From UBA10649 sp963755335 (lineage in GTDB: Bacteria > Actinomycetota > Actinomycetes > S36-B12), in assembly GCA_963755335.1 (NCBI GenBank), contig CAVWJW010000008.1:1116001-1180000 (forward strand): 64,000 nucleotides of DNA, given 5' to 3'. Each line of letters begins with the position of its first letter. The stretch's first letter is position 1. The notes beneath the pieces were generated by a model. It saw nothing but the letters and a program-made list of their open reading frames with translations, did not search any database and was not told the origin of the DNA. Both the position numbers and the translations under genes were made by a program. Below are positions 59,500 to 64,000 of this stretch, one piece after another.

Positions 59500-60840
59500 A
59501 TGGGTTCGTACGCGGTTGTCGATCCGCACACTGGTGAGCAGATCAGCTCGTACCCGACGTCGACGGACGCCGAGATCGCCGAGGCCGTCGCTGCCGCAGC
59601 CGCCGCGCATGCGGAGTGGTCGGGCCGGTCGATCGCTGAGCGGGCGGCCGTCGTGCGTCGGATCGGTGAACTGCACGTGGAGCGCTCGGAGCAGTTGGGC
59701 GGCATCATCAATCGGGAGATGGGCAAGGCGCTGGCCGATGCCATCGGTGAGGTCGAGTTCAGCGGGGCCATCTACGGCTACTACGCCGACAACGCCGAGC
59801 GCCTCCTGGCCGACAAGCCGATCACCGACCTGGACGGCGAGGGCTCAGCGTTCATCCGCTCGCAGTCGGTCGGAACCATTCTCGGGATCATGCCGTGGAA
59901 CTTCCCCTACTACCAGGTGGCGCGGTTCGCCGGCCCGAACCTGGTGCTGGGCAACACTCTTCTGCTCAAGCACGCCTCCCAGTGCCCGGAGTCCGCGGCC
60001 GCGATCGCCGCGATCTTCGCCGAGGCCGGCCTTCCGTCCGGCGTGTACAACAACCTGTACGCCACCATCGCGCAGGTCGCCGACATCATCGCGGCGCCCA
60101 GCGTCCGTGGTGTCTCACTGACGGGTTCGGAACGAGCCGGCGCAGCCGTGGCGGAGATCGCCGGGCGCAACCTGAAGAAGGTAGTGCTCGAACTGGGCGG
60201 CTCGGATCCGTTCATCGTGCTGAGCACCGACGACCTCGACGCGACTGTCGACGCGGCCATCTTCGGCCGGATGGACAACGTCGGCCAGGCCTGCAACGGC
60301 GCCAAGCGGTTCATCGTCGTCGACGAGCTCTACGACGCCTTCCTCGAGCGATTCACCGAGAAGGTGCTGGCGCTGCCGATGACCGATCCGCTGTCGTCGG
60401 CCAGCGCAGCAGCGGGCCTGGCCGAGCAGGTGGATCGGGCCGTCGCGCAGGGCGCGTCGCTGACTACTGCGGGCGAGCGCGACGGGGCATTCTTCCCGGC
60501 CGGCATCCTCACCGGCCTCACTCCGGACAACGAGGTCTACTACGAGGAGCTGTTCGGGCCGGTTGCGCAGGTCTACCGGGCGGTGGATGAGGACGATGCG
60601 GTCCGACTCGCCAACGACACCCCCTTCGGCCTCGGCTCATACGTCTTCGGCACCGATCAGGAGCAGGCCCTCCGCGTGGCGGCTCGCCTGGACACCGGCA
60701 TGGTGTACATCAACGGAGTCGGCCTCGATGCCCCAGAACTGCCCTTCGGCGGCACGAAGATCTCCGGCTTCGGACGCGAGCTCGGCAGTCTCGGCATCGA
60801 GGAGTTCCTCAACAAGAAGCTCATTCGGTCACTGACCTGA
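59500..60840 (+). CDS. Succinate-semialdehyde dehydrogenase family protein
   Basis: The 446-residue protein is a short NAD(P)-dependent aldehyde dehydrogenase without the N-terminal extension, as in the Sad/YneI-type succinate-semialdehyde dehydrogenases: GTILGIMPWNFPYYQVARFA, LLKHASQCPESAAAI, VVLELGGSDPFIVLSTDD with the base Glu, NVGQACNGAKRFIV with the catalytic Cys, and ELFGPVAQVYRA. ATG 59500 follows GAGGAG. It is divergent from the Lrp-aminotransferase operon and could complete amine breakdown to succinate. The reading frame is intact. Confidence 0.88.
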   Translation: MGSYAVVDPHTGEQISSYPTSTDAEIAEAVAAAAAAHAEWSGRSIAERAAVVRRIGELHVERSEQLGGIINREMGKALADAIGEVEFSGAIYGYYADNAERLLADKPITDLDGEGSAFIRSQSVGTILGIMPWNFPYYQVARFAGPNLVLGNTLLLKHASQCPESAAAIAAIFAEAGLPSGVYNNLYATIAQVADIIAAPSVRGVSLTGSERAGAAVAEIAGRNLKKVVLELGGSDPFIVLSTDDLDATVDAAIFGRMDNVGQACNGAKRFIVVDELYDAFLERFTEKVLALPMTDPLSSASAAAGLAEQVDRAVAQGASLTTAGERDGAFFPAGILTGLTPDNEVYYEELFGPVAQVYRAVDEDDAVRLANDTPFGLGSYVFGTDQEQALRVAARLDTGMVYINGVGLDAPELPFGGTKISGFGRELGSLGIEEFLNKKLIRSLT

Positions 60841-60848
60841 GGCACCAC

Positions 60849-60885
60849 CCTCCCGACGCGGCGGCCGACGTCGCCCGTCGGGAGG
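60849..60885 (+). terminator. Hairpin after the semialdehyde dehydrogenase gene
   Basis: CCTCCCGACG (60849-60858) pairs perfectly with CGTCGGGAGG (60876-60885). It begins eight bases after the stop codon and lies before the GGDEF gene, so it is a probable U-poor terminator. Confidence 0.6.
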
Positions 60886-60930
60886 ACATGGCCCGTGACG
60901 ACGGGGCACCATAGGACGCGGGGGATCACG

Positions 60931-63016
60931 GTGACGTCCAACAGTGGGAACGCGCCCGCCACGGCGCCCGATAGTGGCGCTGGGGTATGCCCGTTGCTCG
61001 ACAGCTTCATCGATCCCTTCATGATCTTCGAGCCGATCTTCGACGGGCACGGTCGAGTCATCGACTTCCGGTACGTCGAGCTCAATCGAGCGTCGTGCGA
61101 GTACGCCGGAGTCGTGCGCGAGGACCTCATCGGACGCCGCGTCCTCGAGCTGTACCCGGGCGAGCAGGGCTCGGCCATGACCCGGATGTACCTGGCCGCG
61201 TTCGCGAGCGGCGTGCCGCTGATGCTCGACGACGTGCACCTGCCCTTCGAAGCCGTCAACGCGGATCGGTATGCCGATATCGGCGTCCTCCGCGTCGGCG
61301 ACCTGCTGCACTTCACGATGCGCGACGCGACCCGGCGCCACGAGGCAGTGCCGGACCTTGTTCAGTCCGAGGCGAGGTTCCGGAGCTGGCGGAGAACTCC
61401 TCCGACGTCGTGTACCTGCGCGACTTCAGCGGCATCGTCACCTGGGTCTCGCCGTCGATCACCGAGATGCTCGGCTGGGATCCCGTGGAGCTCATCGGGT
61501 CGACGGCCCGAGACCTGGTCCATCCGGACGACCTGACGGGCGTAGTCGACCGGATGCGGCGGCTCACCGAGGGCGAGGTCGTCGGCGGCGAACTGGTTCG
61601 TGCCCAGCGCTCCGACGGCACGTATCGCGTCATGTCGGTGACTGCACGTCTTCTGGACGAACAGCAGCGCGGGCCTGGCCGGGGTGGTGATCGGTCTTCG
61701 GGACGTGGACGAACTGGTGCGCGAGCGGCAGGCCGCCAGTTCGAAGCCGCCGAGCGACAGGCGATCGTGTCGACACTGCTCGATCCGCATGTCCTTCTCG
61801 AGGCAGTGCGGACGACGTCGGACGCGTCGCGACTTCGAGTTCCTCGACACGAATCAGGCCGCTGGCGACTACGCTCACGGAGGCCTTGGGGAGCTCATCG
61901 GGAGGCGACTGTCTGAGGTTGTCCCCTCGCACGGAGATCCAGAACTGCTCCGCCTGTACTCACGGTTGTGGATGCTCGCGAGCCGCTGAGCCTCGACGAG
62001 TACCCCATCCGGATCGCTGTGGGTGATGAGCCCCGGTTCATCGACCTACGCGCCGTGTGCGTCGGCGAAAGGGTGAGTCTCACCTGGCGCGACGTCACGG
62101 AGCGGCACCGCGCGTCGGGTCGCCCTGGCCGAGTCCGAGGAGCGGTACCGGCTCCTGGCCGAGAACGCTTCCGATGTCGTGCTGCGGACCCGCGGGAACA
62201 TCATCGTCTGGGTGTCACCTGCGCTGACCGCACCTGGGCTGGACGCCGGGGGAGTGGATCGGCCATTCGGTGGAGGAGTTCGGGTGCCCGGCCGACCTCG
62301 ACGCCTTCGTACCCGTAACCCACGGCTCCGCGAAGGGGTCCCCACTGGTCACGCGCGTCGTCCTCGGCGACACCGGCGGAACTGGCCACTGGGTCGAGCT
62401 GCACTCGCAGCTGTACCGAGGCCAGGACGGTGTGATCGACGGCATGCTGTCGACCTTCCGCATCGTCGACGACGAGGTGGCGGTCGAGCGGGAGCTGGAG
62501 CGGCGGGCCCGATTCGACGACCTCACGGGAGTCCTGAAGCGGGACGAGGCCCTCGACCTCCTGACGATCATCGGTCGCCGTCAACGCGATAACGGCGATG
62601 TCAGCGGAGTGCTCTTCGTCGACATCGACGCGTTCAAGTCGGTTAACGACCGATGGGGGCATGCCGCGGGGGACGCGGTCCTTCGCGAGGTCACGGCTCG
62701 CATCAAGCGGTCGGTGCGCGCGGTGGACGAGGTGGCCCGTCTCGGCGGTGACGAGTTCGTCGTCGTGCTCTGCGGGATCCACGACATTGCCGAGGCCGAG
62801 CAGGTGGCCGAGAAGATCCGGGTCAGCGCCGCCGATCCCATGCCCACGCCCAGCGGTCTGCGGTCCCTCACCGTCAGCATCGGTGTCACGGTGAGCCGAG
62901 CGGTCGAGTCAGGCTCGGCCATGATCACCCGGGTGGACGTCGCGATGTACCAGGCGAAGAGGGGCGGCCGCAATCGCATCGCGACGGCGCCCGATGCCCT
63001 CGCTGCGCAACCCTGA
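60931..63016 (+). CDS. Multi-PAS diguanylate cyclase (GGDEF), seven frame shifts
   Basis: The protein makes cyclic di-GMP under control of PAS sensors. Joined frames give four PAS-like regions (DSFIDPFMIFEPIFDGHGRV; ENSSDVVYLRDFSGIVTWVS; a third around FEFLDTNQAAGDY; ENASDVVLRTRGNIIVWVSP) and a complete GGDEF domain: FDDLTGVLKRDEAL, VLFVDIDAFKSVNDRWGHAA and VARLGGDEFVVVL. An RxxD inhibitory site (RAVD) lies five residues before GGDEF. There is no membrane segment, so it is cytosolic. Indels lie near 61382 (-1), 61668, 61737 (-1), 61827, 61975 (-1), 62115 and 62232 (gains unless marked). Corrected length is 694. GTG 60931 follows GGGGGA. Confidence 0.85.
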
Positions 63017-63041
63017 CCCTCACGAGCGCCGACCCTGGACC

Positions 63042-63047
63042 TAGCCT
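63042..63047 (+). promoter_or_regulatory. -10 element TAGCCT, leaderless start of the DUF3097 gene
   Basis: TAGCCT is followed by six bases and GTG 63054, with no ribosome-binding site between them. Confidence 0.45.
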
Positions 63048-63053
63048 TGCGCG

Positions 63054-63887
63054 GTGCCCGACCGCTACGGCTTCGACGTTCTCGCCGACGACCCCCATCC
63101 GCGCCCTCAGGTCCCCAGCGTGCCCGCGGAGCCTGGCTTGGTGGTCGAGTGCGCGACGTCGGGGTGGTGCGGGGCCGTGGTCGGCTGGGACAAGGGCGCG
63201 ACCGGATGGGCAGTGGTCCTCGAGGACCGGCTCGGGCAGCGCCGCCCCTTCTCCCTGCTGCCGGCCGCCTTCCTGCTCGACGGCCAGATCGTCACGCTGA
63301 CGCGACCGGCAGGTCCAACGGCCGCCGCACCGTCGCTTCGCACGGCGTCAGGCTCGGTGTCCGTCCCTGCCCAGCGCGCCCGGGTGGCCCGCGGGTCGCG
63401 GATCTGGGTCGAGGGCACGCAGGACGCCGAGCTGGTCGAGAAGGTCTGGGGTGCGGACCTGCGCGATGAGGCGATCGTCGTGGAGCAGCTCGGCGGGATC
63501 GACGAACTGCTGGAGCGGCTTGAGGAGTTCGGCCCCGATTCGTCGCACCGGGTAGGGGTCCTCGTCGACCACCTGGTCCCGGGGTCCAAGGAGACGCGCA
63601 TCGCCGACGCCGTGACGGCCGCCTTCGGAGGCGATGTCCTGGTGCTGGGTCATCCCTACGTCGACGTGTGGCAGGCGGTGCGCCCAGAGGTGGTGGGCAT
63701 CCGGGACTGGCCCACGGTCCCCAAGGGGCAGCCGTGGAAGGAGGGCGTCTGCGAGGCGCTCGGGTGGCCGGACGACACCCGGCAGGCGTGGCGCCGGATC
63801 GTGGGCGCGGTGACGCGGTACACCGATCTCGAGACGTCGATCATCGCGCGCGTCGAGGAGCTCATCGACTTCGTCACTGCTCCCTGA
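63054..63887 (+). CDS. DUF3097 family protein
   Basis: The 277-residue protein matches the actinobacterial DUF3097 family: LVVECATSGWCGAVVGWDKG, SRIWVEGTQDAELVEKVWGA, VEQLGGIDELLERLEEFGPD, VGVLVDHLVPGSKETRIAD and VVGIRDWPTVPKGQPWKEGV. The WVEGTQDAELVEKVWG...D..L..LGGID layout recalls a TOPRIM-like fold with acidic Glu/Asp residues, but no activity has been assigned. The frame is intact. GTG 63054 appears to be leaderless. Confidence 0.85.
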   Translation: MPDRYGFDVLADDPHPRPQVPSVPAEPGLVVECATSGWCGAVVGWDKGATGWAVVLEDRLGQRRPFSLLPAAFLLDGQIVTLTRPAGPTAAAPSLRTASGSVSVPAQRARVARGSRIWVEGTQDAELVEKVWGADLRDEAIVVEQLGGIDELLERLEEFGPDSSHRVGVLVDHLVPGSKETRIADAVTAAFGGDVLVLGHPYVDVWQAVRPEVVGIRDWPTVPKGQPWKEGVCEALGWPDDTRQAWRRIVGAVTRYTDLETSIIARVEELIDFVTAP

Positions 63888-63910
63888 GCCCCCACGCCTG
63901 ACGCAGCATG

Positions 63911-63961
63911 CAGCAGTGGCGGGCCCGGAGCGTCGTGCATGCTCCACGCCCGCCACTGCTG
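63911..63961. terminator. Hairpin between DUF3097 and a convergent gene
   Basis: CAGCAGTGGCGGG (63911-63923) is matched perfectly by CCCGCCACTGCTG (63949-63961), with an inner stem GGAGC/GCTCC (63927-63931, 63941-63945). It lies between the end of DUF3097 and the end of a minus-strand gene at 63968, so it is a bidirectional terminator. Confidence 0.8.
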
Positions 63962-63967
63962 TTGGTG

Positions 63968-64000
63968 CTAGTTGCCGCCCTCGTTTAGGGTGACATCGAC
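63968..64000 (-). CDS. C-terminal end of an unidentified minus-strand gene
   Basis: The minus strand reads V-D-V-T-L-N-E-G-G-N and TAG (63970-63968). The frame is open to the window edge and ends just beyond a convergent terminator, which supports a real gene end. Ten residues are too few to name a family. Confidence 0.35.
   Translation of the reverse strand, partial: VDVTLNEGGN

Noticed and set aside
1..64000. tRNA, rRNA, SRP RNA, riboswitch or CRISPR elements
   Set aside because: I looked for T-loop sequences, clover-leaf pairs, known thiamine or cobalamin boxes and regular repeats in the gaps and saw none; a covariance-model search would be decisive.

Overview
The window is a chromosomal segment of a high-GC Gram-positive bacterium, almost certainly an actinomycete. 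The evidence is the gene order and the proteins themselves: ddl-thiL-rpmB-DAK2-recG-rsmD-coaD, a SepIVA-like gene beside DUF177-rpmF, rnc-mutM-smc-ftsY, amtB-glnB-glnD-ffh, rpsP-khpA-rimM-trmD, rplS-lepB-lepB-rnhB, YraN-ComM-DprA-XerC-M23-rpsB-tsf-pyrH-frr-cdsA-rlmN. GTG and TTG starts are frequent and many genes look leaderless. A member of the Propionibacteriales (Nocardioides or Aeromicrobium type) would fit, but that is inference from style, not from a search.

Layout. 1-2.5 kb: an SPFH protein cut by the window edge, a small ribbon-helix-helix protein, a 3' fragment of a UDP-glucose dehydrogenase gene and a Cys/Met-metabolism PLP enzyme. 2.5-20.7 kb: cell wall, thiamine, coenzyme A, phospholipid, RNA processing, DNA repair, chromosome condensation and protein targeting genes, nearly all on the + strand. 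20.7-24.9 kb: the nitrogen unit amtB-glnB-glnD behind three evenly spaced GlnR-like boxes. 24.9-45.7 kb: SRP, ribosomal proteins, rRNA and tRNA maturation, signal peptidases, polyphosphate kinase 2, DNA uptake/recombination genes, and the translation/phospholipid cluster rpsB to rlmN. 45.7-53.6 kb: accessory metabolism, with a K+-channel-like protein, a propionyl-CoA synthetase, and a GntR-controlled glutarate unit (family III CoA-transferase, regulator, glutaryl-CoA dehydrogenase, semialdehyde dehydrogenase). 53.5-60.8 kb: a tightly overlapping minus-strand operon (Lrp regulator, class III aminotransferase, FMN-binding protein, FAD amine oxidase, TTC38-like TPR protein, VOC protein) divergent from a succinate-semialdehyde dehydrogenase, probably amine or polyamine catabolism. 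60.9-64 kb: a multi-PAS diguanylate cyclase, a DUF3097 protein and the end of a minus-strand gene.

The most striking property of the DNA is about 45 single-base frame shifts spread over 19 genes, including essential ones (ddl, thiL, smc, ftsY, cdsA). Each is followed by sensible family sequence in the next frame, and correcting them restores whole codon counts and normal lengths. They are mostly one-base gains, cluster in smc (15) and the PAS-GGDEF gene (7), and are absent from 20.7-34.0 kb. I read them as sequence errors, not gene decay. Coordinates of shifted genes below span the whole corrected gene.

Regulatory observations that stand out are a family of probable leaderless promoters (A in second and T in sixth position, 6-7 nt before the start codon), one 19-bp bidirectional promoter, the three-box GlnR-like operator with exact 31-bp period, and three copies of a GATTGGATNCAATC operator around the GntR gene. 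No tRNA, rRNA, CRISPR array, insertion sequence or prophage was recognised.
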